Shown piece by piece: positions 20,692 through 30,974 of a DNA stretch of 64,000 nucleotides. Position 1 is the first letter of the stretch. The number at the start of each line of letters is the position of its first letter. Source of the DNA: Lucinisca nassula (lineage: Eukaryota > Mollusca > Bivalvia > Lucinida > Lucinidae); contig OY757015.1 in the NCBI GenBank assembly GCA_963580285.1, forward strand, positions 150,782,082-150,846,081, read 5' to 3'. The notes below the pieces were generated by a model. That model searched no databases. It was not told where the DNA came from and worked only from the letters and a program-made list of their open reading frames with translations. The translations under genes were made by a program, and so were the position numbers.

Positions 20692-20880
20692 AAAACACGC
20701 CTATATAATTCTGACCCCCTTGAACCCCATTTTTGGGGTTTACTGGGGTAAACCTTATTTTTCGTATTTCTGCTCTAAAATATAGATTGTGGGTACTCAG
20801 TAGAACCACCTCGATGAGGGGATCAAGGCAATCCCAACCTGTACCCACAATCTATATTTGGGATCAGATATGTGCATTGA
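20692..20880 (+). repeat. Family I MITE, copy 1
   Basis: Left end AACACGCCTATATAATTCTG, then GGGGTTTACTGGGGTAAACC and a central hairpin containing TAGATTGTGGGTACTC and its complement. The right outer arm (TATAGGCGTG) is missing. Confidence 0.7.
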
Positions 20881-21221
20881 TATTTGAGAATTGTTCATTT
20901 CTTAAATCTTTAATTTCAGCAAGATTCACTTTAATGTTTTGTAAACATCCTTTTTTTAAATATCTTATTTCATTTCCATTCTGCTATGCTTGTAACAAGT
21001 GATACATGTAATGTACTGTATTCCTCGTATTTAGCGAGGTCAAAGTCATATAGGGATGTTTTCGTGATGTAATAAGTGCACCTTCTGCTATCAGAGGAAA
21101 AATATTTTGGCTTACCTAAAGTAAAGGTTTGCCTTACAATCATTGCCATATCTGCTGTAAACAGAGTGTCTGTGTTGACCACTTCGTACTTTACATGTCA
21201 TGATTCCACCATATTCTAGAA
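20881..21221. other. No recognisable feature
   Basis: AT-rich stretch with no supported gene or repeat boundary. Confidence 0.4.
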
Positions 21222-21514
21222 GCCTCCGTGGTGTAGTGGTTATGTTATGCTACTTGCCTTGTAAACCAGGATTGCAGAATCAATCCTGGGCTTCTGAAAG
21301 GACCTGTCTCCGTATAAAACCGGAGTACCCAGAGAAAAACCACTTGACCTTTCATTGCAGAACTTGGCGTCTCATGTGTGACCAGAGCGAGGCTCGAACC
21401 ACAGCGGTGAGAGACCTAATGAACAAGAGTCAGCGCTCACTAGGCCACAGAGGCCCGTCCGTATTACCTTAGATGTTGGTGAGACGTAAAACTCAAACAC
21501 TCACTCACTCCACC
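21222..21514 (+). mobile_element. SINE-D split by SINE-C
   Basis: The head GCCTCCGTGGTGTAGTGGTT and CCTTGTAAACCAGG resembles tRNA-Thr(TGT) (anticodon loop CTTGTAA). After GTCTCCGTAT it is interrupted (21316-21457), then resumes CCGTATTACCTTAGATG and ends with AAACTCAAACACTCACTCAC. Other copies are at 52427, 57071 and 59363. Confidence 0.8.
21316..21457 (-). mobile_element. SINE-C nested in SINE-D
   Basis: The head (AGGCCACAGAGGCC on the plus strand, B box GGCTCGAACC) faces right. The A tail and distal body are missing. The direct repeat TCCGTAT at 21309-21315 and 21458-21464 is a probable target duplication. The order of events is therefore SINE-D first, SINE-C later. Confidence 0.8.
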
Positions 21515-21757
21515 ATATTCTGTGTGTAATGGGTTTTAACTTTCTTTCTGGTAAGATTTTTGTCTCTGATAAGCACCCCCTCTTTTTCCATTTTTTTTTA
21601 AGCGCCCAGGGTGCTAAATGGGAGGCATACGGTATGTGCGATACATTACAAATCAAATGAGCTGCAGCTCCGGTGAGATTGCTCGAAGATCTCAAATAAA
21701 GCTCTGCTCCTTTCTCACCTCATCCTATGATATTTGAGATCAGTAAAAACTCAGATC

Positions 21758-21968
21758 ATAACCCATTTTGTACTGGAAACCCCAGTACGGTTACTCTGGC
21801 AAACAGTGCAGGCCCAGATCAGGTGCCGCAATATACGGTGTCTGATCAGGGCCTACACTATTTGCAAAAAGTTCAGCTATTTCCATGGATAACACAACCT
21901 GTCACCTCTAAATTACGAAATGGACTCCTGCCAAGGAGGAAGATTCCATTTGGTACAAAAAGGGTTAA
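21758..21968 (+). repeat. Family F MITE, copy 11
   Basis: TAACCCATTTTGTACTGG to TGGTACAAAAAGGGTTAA, with core at 21799-21862. The TATATAA block is deleted. Confidence 0.8.
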
Positions 21969-22076
21969 TTATCCTTTATTTCGATCTTTCCATGTTCTGG
22001 TGACAGTCTGCTCTGAGAGGTTTAGGTTTCATGTGAAATATATGCAGGCTTTCTTATTGCATTCTTCATTGGTTGG

Positions 22077-22379
22077 TGGCCCCCGCCCATAGGGGCTTGA
22101 AGAAATATATGGGCTGCATGATGTTTTCACACAGAGCTGAATCTGGCCCGCACACTAGTGCTGGTAAACCGCTTAGAGGATCTAAGCCTGCCCAGGAACC
22201 GCGGTGTGAGGCGGACCGTCCATGCTTATAAACCCTATTGGTTTCATTGGGCGACAGGGCTTGAGATGTCATTTCATCTCAATGTCGGGTAAAAGTCCCA
22301 CAAAATTGGAAGCAATGTCTCCAAAATGACCTTTACAGTGTTGACGGGGACGTTAAACCTCAAATCAAACAAACAAATA
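22077..22379 (+). mobile_element. SINE-B, full-length copy with target duplication
   Basis: Complete from GGCCCCCGCCCATAGGGGC to AAACCTCAAATCAAACAAAC. It is flanked by TTCATTGGTTGG (22065-22076) and TTCACTGGTTGG (22380-22391), a 12 bp duplication with one mismatch. Confidence 0.9.
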
Positions 22380-22828
22380 TTCACTGGTTGGCATATTGTA
22401 CTCTTCAATTTGGCATCTTGCAACTTAATTACAGCACCCCAGGAAAACAAATCATTGCTGATTAGGGCTTCTGTTTTCCTTCTAAATGTATCCCTAGGGA
22501 ATCACAGAAATTTGTCATTTACACCTTGATTTATAGGACTACCATATATATTGTAAGAATTTTGAATTCATGGCAAACAGTGCAGTCTGATCTGGGCCAT
22601 CACTGTTTGCATATCAGCCAGAATCTGTTATAACAGTGGTAGATTGCGAAATTAGTTGGGTCAAATTTGATGAGTTTAATTTTACCGTTCTAACTGAAGG
22701 TGTCCATTTTTTACCATATTACAATCTTACTGCTTCTGTATCAAATGACCCAGAAATGTGTCACAGGTCCTATGTTCTTACCATAACCGTTACATTATGC
22801 AGAGGATATTTACTTTTTTTTTTTAAAT

Positions 22829-23104
22829 AAATACCAAAAAATATTTCGAGTGTGTGTTGAAAACATCAGAATTTTCAGAGTGTGAAGCAGGAGAGAAAAG
22901 TCGAATGCTTTCAACACATGAGCTGAAATACTTTTGGTATTTATCAAAAAAAAAAAAAGTAAATTTTATTTTTATTTTACAGGTTACTAATGCTGAACAG
23001 TTGTTCATAACATGTTTCGCACTTGTGAAAATTTCTGATGTTTTCAACACACTCAATGAAATATGTTTTCAACACATTCAATGAAATACATGTATTGGTA
23101 TTTA
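22829..23104. repeat. 276 bp inverted-repeat element
   Basis: AATACCAAAAAATATTTC at left faces TGAAATACATGTATTGGTATT at right. Further in, GTGTTGAAAACATCAGAA faces TTCTGATGTTTTCAACAC. No coding capacity. Flanked by AT-rich sequence; 22380-22828 otherwise holds only a half hairpin core (22568-22612). Confidence 0.65.
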
Positions 23105-23146
23105 AAAAATCAAATTTTCTTTTTATTTTATATGAACAAGAGGGCC

Positions 23147-24181
23147 ATAATGACCCTGGATCGCTCACTTGATCCTTATTGTACAGATAAAGTGGTAGGT
23201 AATATAAGGTGGAGTGGAGGGTTTGAGCCATTTTGGTTGACAGCGACCCAAGGCACATTTCTGTGAAATTATTTCAAAATCAATCTACCTATTTGGTAGT
23301 AGACGTCATTTTAAAGCTAGTTTATTGTTTAGTTTTGGTGTCTATTATCTACTATTTTGAGCAATTTTGTCAGTTGGTCACCCATGGAACATTCCTTCCA
23401 AATTGTTTTCTTTCTGAGGATGAAGTCTTCCACAGAGCTGACTTGTATGTTGCTATCTGGGCACCTTCTGGACATCAAGGGTCAGGTCCTAGTGCATGGA
23501 GATGTATTTGCTCAGTTTAACTACAGAGGTCCACAAGATAAAATATCAAACACCTGAGCCTTTTGATTTCAGACAAGAAGATTTTTAAAGGTTTTCCCTG
23601 AATAAGTCTTATGTAAAACCAAAGGGCCCTGGCAGAGGCATTTTGGCCACAGAGCAATAATTTGAACAATCTTGATAGAGGTCCACAAGACAAAGCTTCA
23701 TACCAAATATCAAACACCTGAGCCTTCTGGTTTCAGATAAGAAGATTTTTAAAAGTTTTCCCTATTTAAGTCTATGTAAAACCAAAGGGCCCCAGGGTGG
23801 GGGCATTTTTGGCCCCATGGCTATAATTTTAACAATCTACATAGAGGTCCACTAGATGAAGCTACACACCAAATATCGAAAACCTGGGCCTTGCGGTTTC
23901 AGGAGAAGATTTTTTAAATTTTCATTAAAAAAATATATTTTTGGCTCCTGTGACCTAGATGTGCAATTAACTGGAACCTTTTGAACAAATTTAAAAGGGG
24001 ACCACCCAAGGATCATTCCTGTGAAGTTTGGTCAAAATCCGATCATTGGTTTAGGAGAAGATGTCGTTTGAAAAAATTGTTTACGGACGCACACACACAT
24101 GCACGGACACACGCAGGCCCAGACGACGGACAAAAAGTGATCACAAAAGCTCACCTTGCCACTACATGACAGGTGAGCTAA
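23147..24181 (+). mobile_element. C-type end-conserved element C2
   Basis: Left end CAAGAGGGCCATAATGACCC followed by TCGCTCACTTGATCC; right end a TCACCTTGCCACTACATGAC hairpin then AGGTGAGCTAA. The interior has about three 166 bp-type units (AACAATCTTGATAGAGGTCC, CAAATATCAAACACCTGAGC) and closes with TGAAGTTTGGTCAAAATCCG and a GACG-rich segment. No protein. The same ends occur on C5 at 53619. Confidence 0.7.
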
Positions 24182-25036
24182 AAACAAACCAAAACAGTAG
24201 TATAGGTTACTGTGTAATGCTACAGTAACACAGCCATGTTACAGACCTGCGGATGCTTGCGTATATTTGGATAATGAATATGCGTAATTTTACCCCAAAT
24301 TACACAAATTTGAGCAAAAGTTACCAATATTCTGCAGACGATACGGATTAGTTGCAGATGTTACGTATGAATTGCGGATCTTATGGGTAAAACCTGCAGA
24401 TGACCCCATCCTCTTCCAATCTGCTGACACATGTCATGGACGACTTACGGATGACTTATGAATTTTACTGTTAACTTACGGATGATACAGATGACTTACG
24501 GAGGATACAGATGAGTTACGCTCGTGTCGGCGCATGTCGGCTTCCTCTGGCGTCTGCACCATCCGCATATAAACCCACGCTGATCATAGCTTGCTTCAGT
24601 CGCATTTCATCAAGTCTGAGAGCTAGTTCCAGTTATTTGAACAGTTTCTACTCAAAATATAGACTCTTTACGGAAATAAAAAACACTCCCCCACCCTTCA
24701 CAGACAATGAAAGATCCAGCCTTCCACACCTCGGCATATAACTAATTCATTTCCAAAACACATACACTGACTAGCTATAACTTGAAATCACTGATCTGGA
24801 CCTAAAGTCTTTGCCAACCCCAACGATTGATTCCAGTAAAGATTCTATAACTAATGCTCTTACCTCACAGTGATAAGAATAGCATGGCTATTTTCTATAA
24901 ATAACCATTACCTGATTTTCCTTCAAATTAGCGATAATCATGTCGACACTGCGCTGAAGTGCTTCTGTGCTTAGTAATGTTGGGTCCATTGACAAACAAT
25001 CGATCCAACATGGCTGCTTCTGGTAGTATGTATAGA
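24182..25036. other. Unidentified; short ACTTACGGATGA repeats
   Basis: At 24440-24520 the motif GACTTACGGATGA(C/TACAG) recurs four or five times with degeneration. The rest of the stretch shows no repeat boundary or gene. Confidence 0.4.
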
Positions 25037-25265
25037 TTAACCCTTTTTGTACCAAATGGAATCTTCCTGCTTATATATAGCAGGAGACCATTTCAAAATT
25101 TAAGGGTGTCAGGTTGTGTTTTCATCAAAATCTATTTGGAAAATGACTGAACTTTTAGCAAACAGTGGAGGCCCTGCTCAGACACCACATTCTGCTGCAT
25201 CTGATCCGGGCCTGCACTGTTTGCCAGGGTACCCGTTTTGGGGTTTCTGGTACTAAATGGCTTAA
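25037..25265 (-). repeat. Family F MITE, copy 12
   Basis: TTAACCCTTTTTGTACCAAA to TGGTACTAAATGGCTTAA, with core at 25161-25222. Essentially complete (229 bp). Confidence 0.85.
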
Positions 25266-25373
25266 ATACATGTATCTAGAAAGGTTTAAAACTACTGAGA
25301 AACCAACAAGTCTGTGTAATGAATTTATATTTAAGAAATAATTTTATTTTTCTGCTGTTCATGGAAGTATGAA

Positions 25374-25444
25374 CACAGTGGGTCGCATGCAAAGTAAATT
25401 AACCCCGAAAGGGTTCATGTAAACTTTGCTTGCATCCCGCTGTC
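25374..25444. repeat. 71 bp hairpin
   Basis: ACAGTGGGTCGCATGCAAAG at left and CTTTGCTTGCATCCCGCTGT at right form a long imperfect stem around TTAACCCCGAAAGGGTTCA. No other copy is seen in the window. Confidence 0.65.
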
Positions 25445-25448
25445 GTTC

Positions 25449-25734
25449 CTGTGAAACATTCCTGTGAAATTATTTTGAAATCGGACCATTAGCATAGTAA
25501 AGGTTTTTCTATTTTTAGCTTTTGCGGCTATTTTGTTCAGCGCAGCAGAACCATTTTAGCAAATTTGGAAGAGGGTCACCCAAGGAATATTTTAAAATTG
25601 GCACTGTGGTTGTGGAAGAGATTTCATTTGAAGAAATTGTTGACAGACAGACGGATCGACCGACGGATGCCTGGTGCCAGACAAAAAGCGATCACAAAAG
25701 CTCATCTTGAGCACTTTGTGCTCAGGTGAGCTAA
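25449..25734 (+). mobile_element. C-type element, 3' fragment
   Basis: One and a half internal units (TTTTTAGCTTTTGCGGC, AATTTGGAAGAGGGTCACCC), then GACAGACAGACGG, GTGATCACAAAAGCTC-like sequence and the right-end hairpin GAGCACTTTGTGCTC with AGGTGAGCTAA. The left end is missing. Confidence 0.7.
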
Positions 25735-25736
25735 AA

Positions 25737-26085
25737 ATAGGCCTGACACCCCTTATATGACAAATGGACTTGTCCAACATATAGCAATGGAAGAGTCCAC
25801 TAGTATACAATGGGTTAAACACCACAGTAAAGTAACCATTATCAACCTTTTCAGATGGCTTATGATCAGGATCTACACCGTTTGTCATGCAGTTTGACAA
25901 TTGAATGAATACCTTAACCCATTGTTTACGAGTGGACTTACCCATTGCTATATGTTGGACAGGTCCATTTGTCATATTAGGGGTATCGGGCCTGTTTTTT
26001 TTTCATTTTTATTTTATTTTTTATGGAAAATTCTGTTAGGAAATAGTGCAGGTCCTGATGAGACGCTGCTTTCTGCGGCGTCGTC
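25737..26085. repeat. Two F' half-elements and an E half
   Basis: 25737-25817 (TATAGCAATGGAAGAGTCCA, ATACAATGGGTTAA) is the F' left half. 25820-25905 has half of a family E hairpin. 25914-26085 (TTAACCCATTGTTTACGAG onward) is F' up to the hairpin, whose second arm is missing. All are partial. Confidence 0.6.
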
Positions 26086-26160
26086 CCTCAGAATCATGGA
26101 ATCGTGATTCTTATAATAAAGATTTGAAAAATACCCTCTGCTATCATCATCATTGGTGAT

Positions 26161-26373
26161 TTAAGGGGAATGGATACACCTGGCGGATTTTAGGGAGACA
26201 ACTTTCGGGACTTTCTGATAATTTTTCTATAAACTCAACCACATGGAAAAAGGGATCTACTCTGACTTCCTAGGAGCAAATTAATTCCTTAAAGAGTTGA
26301 CCGCTATTGACATGGGAGACGAAAATGCATTTGAAGGAGTTGCCTCCCCTGAAGGTGTATCAATTCCCCTTAA
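26161..26373 (+). repeat. Family K MITE, intact copy
   Basis: A 213 bp element with 20 bp terminal inverted repeats, TTAAGGGGAATGGATACACC against TTAAGGGGAATTGATACACC (one mismatch). The interior lacks a strong hairpin and has no coding capacity. Confidence 0.85.
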
Positions 26374-26544
26374 GGTGTAACAGATGGTGATATTTACAAA
26401 ATATACTTTCATGGCCAATATAGATTAGGTCTTTTTTTCTGCCTGAACTGCCAAAAATAACAAAACAACACTTTCAGAATAATAATTTATCAATGGAAAA
26501 TTAACAGCTTTTCCAACTAGGATGGAGATGAAAAGTCAGGTAAT

Positions 26545-26757
26545 TTAACCCTTCTCTTGCTGAATATTCATTTAAGCAACACCCATTTCTGACTTTGAAC
26601 CGATCAGATTACTTAATGTAATTTATTCCGACAAATTCATAAATTGAATGTCAAACAGTGTAGATCCTGATCAGATGGCTTCTTCAGAAGCCATCTGATC
26701 TGGATCTACACTGTTTCCAAAGATAGGGGTTGTCGTGAACAGCATGATAAGAGTTAA
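26545..26757 (-). repeat. Family E MITE, copy 6
   Basis: TTAACCCTTCTCTTGCTGAA to ACAGCATGATAAGAGTTAA, with hairpin at about 26650-26720 nearly perfect. Confidence 0.85.
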
Positions 26758-26782
26758 CTACGGTCATTTTTTTTTTTGTTGT

Positions 26783-27000
26783 TGTTTTGCTTTTATGGCC
26801 CTTTCAAGATTATCTCACTTATATTCAGCAGATCATTAATCAAAGGTGGGTGGAAACTGGAATACCCAGAGAAAAAACACTTGACCTTCCATTGCAGAAC
26901 TTGGCGTCTCACTTGTGACCTGAGCTAGGCTTGAACCACAGCAGTGAGAGACCTAATGATTAAGAGTCATTGCTCTTAGCTACCAGGCCAGGGAGGCCCT
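26783..27000 (-). mobile_element. SINE-C copy
   Basis: Plus-strand reading GCTTTTATGGCCCTTTCAAG (body) through GACCTTCCATTGCAGAACTT to the head GGCCAGGGAGGCCC. The B box is decayed (GGCTTGAACC). It immediately abuts SINE-B. Confidence 0.8.
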
Positions 27001-27018
27001 CAACTTCTGTCTATCAAC

Positions 27019-27200
27019 CACCGTGGTGCGAGGCGGACCGACCATGCTAATCAACCCTATTGGTTTCATTGGGCGACAGGGCTTGAGATGTCATTTCATC
27101 TCAATGTCGGGTAAATGTCCCACAAAATTGGAAGCAAAGTCTCCAAAATGACCTTTACAGTGTTGACGGGGACGTTAAACCTCAAATCAAACAAACAAAC
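27019..27200 (+). mobile_element. SINE-B, 5'-truncated copy
   Basis: Starts at CCGTGGTGCGAGGCGG, after the central domain, and ends with CCTCAAATCAAACAAAC and AAAC repeats. Confidence 0.8.
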
Positions 27201-27220
27201 AATGCCTTACCGTAATGATA

Positions 27221-27434
27221 TTAACCCTTATAAATGCTGAATATTCATTTAAGCCACACCCATTTCTGTCTATCAACCAATCAAATTACTTGATGTAATT
27301 TATTGCTACAAATTTATAAACTGAATGCCAAACAGTGTAGATCCTGATCAGATGGCTTCTTCAGAAGCCATCTGATCTGGATCTGCACTGTTTGTAAAGA
27401 TACGGGTTGTCGTGAACAGCAAGATAAGGGTTAA
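27221..27434 (-). repeat. Family E MITE, copy 7
   Basis: A 214 bp copy, TTAACCCTTATAAATGCTG to AACAGCAAGATAAGGGTTAA, hairpin at 27330-27393. It has the same length as the copy at 332. Confidence 0.85.
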
Positions 27435-27612
27435 GTATTGGGACAGATGGGCCAAAGCAAACAGTGCAGACCTAGATCAGACTGAAGGAGCTGTCTGATC
27501 AGGGTCTACACTGCTTGACATCCTGTCTACACCTTTTCGACTCCTAATGGGAGCGTGAAACAACTTTGTTAAAATTTTTGGGAGAATTACAGCAAGTCAA
27601 GGTGTTTGGATT
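27432..27612 (-). repeat. Family H MITE, copy 3
   Basis: TAAGTATTGGGACAGATG, core at 27456-27520, and body CACCTTTTCGACTCC and GGGAGAATTACAGCAAGTC. The right terminus has decayed. Confidence 0.7.
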
Positions 27613-27801
27613 TTCTATATTTTCTCTGAAAAATAACAAAAAAAATTACTGTGTTCTTTTGCCACTTGGAAAGCGGCAAAAACACAAGTGAAAATTGCAT
27701 GATTTAGAAAGTGCCAACAAGGCCCCCAAGAGGCATATTTCTCTCATTTCTGAGAAATAGATAGCAAATATATCTTCTCAGATAGTTGCATAAATAAATG
27801 T

Positions 27802-28028
27802 TTAACCCTTTTGGTACCGGAAACCCCGAAACGGGTAAGTGGCAAACAGCGCAGGCCCAGATCAGACCCCGCAGAATGCGGTGTCTGATCAGGGCCTCCA
27901 CTATTTGCTTAAAGTTCAGTCATTTTCCAAATAAATTTTGAAGAAAACACAACCAGACACCCCTAAATTTTGAAATGGACTCCTGCTATATACAAGGAGG
28001 AAGATTCCATTTGGTACAATATGGGTTA
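27802..28028 (+). repeat. Family F MITE, copy 15
   Basis: TTAACCCTTTTGGTACCGG to TTGGTACAATATGGGTTAA (227 bp), core at 27842-27909, TATATACAAGGAGGAAG block present. Complete. Confidence 0.85.
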
Positions 28029-28256
28029 AAGTCGGCAAGAAAAAACAGAAATCAAAGCCAAATTTCTCTTTTTGGCCCATTTCAAAATTCAAATGATCCA
28101 TAATAAAATGATGTAACTAGTAGCCAGAGTAGTTTTAAGCTTGATTTAGTGCTTCTCAAAATCAAAGCACTGACAGCACTGGTGCATCAATTATTTCTAA
28201 GTATAGGCTAGAAAACATAACGAAAATTTGACCCCCTTGAACTCCACTTTTATATA

Positions 28257-29509
28257 CCGTATTCGGGTGTGTATTACCCGCATTTGCGTACTACCCGCAC
28301 CCCCTTTTGTCGCTAAAATCTGGGGGAAAAATTGTTATTCTGTTGTATTACCCGCATGGAACATTTGCTGAAATTTTGGTGGATGCGTAAGTGAGAAAAA
28401 GTAAGAACTTGGCCAGTTTTTGTAACACACAACGGAACGCGCGATCGTCTTCAAAAGGCGGGAAAATGCATGTGCGTGCGAGTATCACCAGAAAGCATGT
28501 ATTTTACATTAAAATGTTGAAAAAACTTTACCTGTTCACCATTGTTATTTATTTATTAGCCCACATATGCCCGTGGTCCTTTTTTGGGACATCAGCAAAC
28601 AGTGCAGTCCCAGATCAGACACCTCAGAAAGACCCCGCAGACGTCTGATTTGGATTTACACTGTTTGATGATTTATTACGGTTCAATTATGACACTATTG
28701 TTAATCCCCGTCATATGATTGATACCCTGCAGTGCGTGTCGATAAGGTGTGAAAATATGGTCAAGTTATGTCTCTAATTTGCGTTTATTCCCCAATCATA
28801 AAATTTAATCCGCTATCAATGTGAAAATTATTTAATTGCTCCTAAGACGAGTTGCTACGACTATTCTGCTATCTCGTGAATGGTTATGTTTTGGCGCCAA
28901 ATAGCAGACGCTTGGCGAGAAAAGTTGAACACTTTAATTTGTGTTAACATATCTGTAAGCTGTTGTTGATTATTGACATGGAGCTTACGGAAAGAGCTGT
29001 TGTCCACAACCGTTTTGCTTTCGAGCATTTTTTACCATTTCCAAACATTTTTTATGAAAGAGATACGCCCCATTAAGATATAACAATAGACATGTGTGGG
29101 GTTGCTGGGGTCCGATGACGTCATTTACCGATCGCGCGCAGAAAAAAAAACTGTAGCGGTGTTTTTTGGGCGGCGGTTTGGATGCCGGCAAACTTTGATG
29201 TTCGCATTGAACTTGCTGGTTTATTTCATTTAATATCAGAGTTTTAGGAATAATACTCTCAAAATCGGACTTGCTGGTAATGGAGATTGTTATATTACTC
29301 ATGTGTAAGTAAAATTGATTGGACAATTAAACGTTATTTATGTCGGGAATCGTAAAAGGATAGAGCATAACATGAGATGCATCGTATTTTCAGCTGACAA
29401 AAGTAAAAATAAAATGGTCCAAAAATAATTCGGGCATATTACCCGCACCCTGAACTTGGGCCTGTAATTTAGGGGAAAAAAACTGCGGATAATACATGCC
29501 CGAATACGG
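28257..29509. mobile_element. 1.25 kb TA-flanked inverted-repeat element
   Basis: The ends CCGTATTCGGGTGTGTATTA and (reversed) CCGTATTCGGGCATGTATTA form terminal inverted repeats, directly flanked by TA on both sides (28255-28256, 29510-29511). The empty-site comparison with other family I copies shows TA is the target duplication, as for Tc1/mariner-type transposons. The interior holds an F/H-type hairpin (28591-28672) and an inverted copy of a dispersed repeat (28728-28998). It has no transposase frame. A minus-strand frame at 28985-29326 has no recognised domain. Non-autonomous. Confidence 0.8.
28728..28998 (-). repeat. Inverted copy of the GGCGCC repeat
   Basis: The complement of 13510-13830 and 29784-30065; landmarks GGTTATGTTTTGGCGCCAAA, GGTCAAGTTATGTCTCTAAT and GAAAATTATTTAATTGCTCC. 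It is carried inside the TA-flanked element. Confidence 0.7.
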
Positions 29510-29783
29510 TAGTAAAACTGGGGTTTACAGAGGTAAACCTTATTTTTATTATTTCTACTCTAAATATAGATTGTGGGTACTCTTTAGAACTGCCTCAAAT
29601 ATAGATTGTGGGTACTCAATCGAACTGCCTTGATGAGGCAGTTCTAAGGAGTACCCACAATCTATATTTTGATCAGAAATACGACAAATATCACAAGTTT
29701 TCATCTTAAAAAGGGCACACCTCTATACCGGGTGCCGGATGTACATGTATTTGTATAGGCCTGTTTTTGTAATGAAAAGTCGA

Positions 29784-30065
29784 TAGCTTTGCACAGCTCC
29801 CGAATTATCCCCAGAAGGCCCGTGTCAATAACCAAAAACAGCGTTTGACTTTTCCCGCCCCGCATCTGCTATTTGGCGCCAAAACATAACCATTAATGAG
29901 ATCCTAGACTAGTCCATTTTTATTGTGCAAACATCTACCGTTAGATGTAGCTTATTGTCTAAGGAGCGATTAAATCATTATCACATTGATTGTGAATTAA
30001 ATTTTATGATTGGAGGATAAACACAAATAAGAGACATAACTTGACCATATTTTCACACCTTATCG
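29784..30065 (+). repeat. Direct copy of the GGCGCC repeat
   Basis: CTATTTGGCGCCAAAACATA, GGAGCGATTAAATCATTATC and GAGACATAACTTGACCATAT. With 28728-28998 it makes an inverted pair about 0.8 kb apart. Confidence 0.7.
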
Positions 30066-30498
30066 ACACGCACCCAAGGTAGGCAATTATATGACAGGGA
30101 TTAACAATAGTGTCATACTTGAACTGTAATAAATACACAAATGTTTTTTTCTCTAAATTGACAGTGCAGCAATCATTGTGATTTACTTACTGGTCTAGTT
30201 TTACCCGATTTAAGGACTCAAAAAGACTGACAGTTGTACGATTTTTTTTTTTTGCACTTGCCTGACCGGGCGTCATAAGGTCAAAGTGCACCTGCCTGGC
30301 GCGATTTCGGTCTTGTCCCGGGCAGCCGGGAAATGGATTTGTCAGCCATGTCGTCTATTAAATAGAAGTCAGTGTAGCCCGGGCCAACTTCAGGCCGACA
30401 GCGATAAGACATATCGGCCAGACGTTTGCCCGCTATTTTGTGCTGGCTGGGGCGTTGGTTCTGAATCTGAATAGCTAGGTGTTTTGTTTCCCGATAAA
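30066..30498. other. Unidentified GC-richer stretch
   Basis: 30250-30480 is markedly more GC-rich than its surroundings. It has overlapping small open frames on both strands (minus 30281-30526, plus 30286-30474). I do not recognise either product and see no splice or start context to choose. It may be a relic exon or part of an unknown element. Confidence 0.3.
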
Positions 30499-30974
30499 CA
30501 AGAGGCCCATGGGCCACTATGCTCACCAGAGCTCAGGGGGCACTGCCGACTGGCAGCAAAGTATTTTAATTAACCATGGAAGCCCTGCGCCCAAGGATGC
30601 TACAGATAAAATTTGGACCCAATCAGCCTAGTGGCTTCAGAGGTCTGATGTCGCTTGAATGTGTTGTTGCAGGACAACAGATGACAACTGACAATTTCCC
30701 ATCTGTGGCAACCAATAGGCCTAAAAGAACATTATTAAAGGAACATTTCTGTGTAAGTTTGACAAAATATCTTGAAAGGCATAAATGTCATTTTTCAATT
30801 TTCCCCATTATAAGTCAATGAAAACTCTTATCTTGCCATGGCAAACAAACCAAAGAGCCAAATTTCATAAACCGGAGCTCAGATGGGCACTGCCCAATGG
30901 CAGACATGTATTTTAACATGGTATGAATTTAATCTACAAATTATAAAGTCTCCCAAACAAACCCCATTCCCAAA

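Larger units (their letters stand above)
28200..29770 (+). repeat. Family I MITE split by a TA-flanked element
   Basis: Left part 28200-28256 (TTTGACCCCCTTGAACTCC, ACTTTTATA); right part 29510-29770 (TAGTAAAACTGGGGTTTAC onward). Joining them across the insertion reproduces the family I junction CTTTTATATAGTAAAACT seen at 57350. The central hairpin has a partial tandem duplication: TATAGATTGTGGGTACTC appears twice, at about 29563 and 29600. Confidence 0.8.

Noticed and set aside
22636..22830. Exon-like frame with NLTASVSNDPE
   Set aside because: A 64-codon frame without recognisable domain, convincing splice sites or neighbours; it cannot be distinguished from chance.
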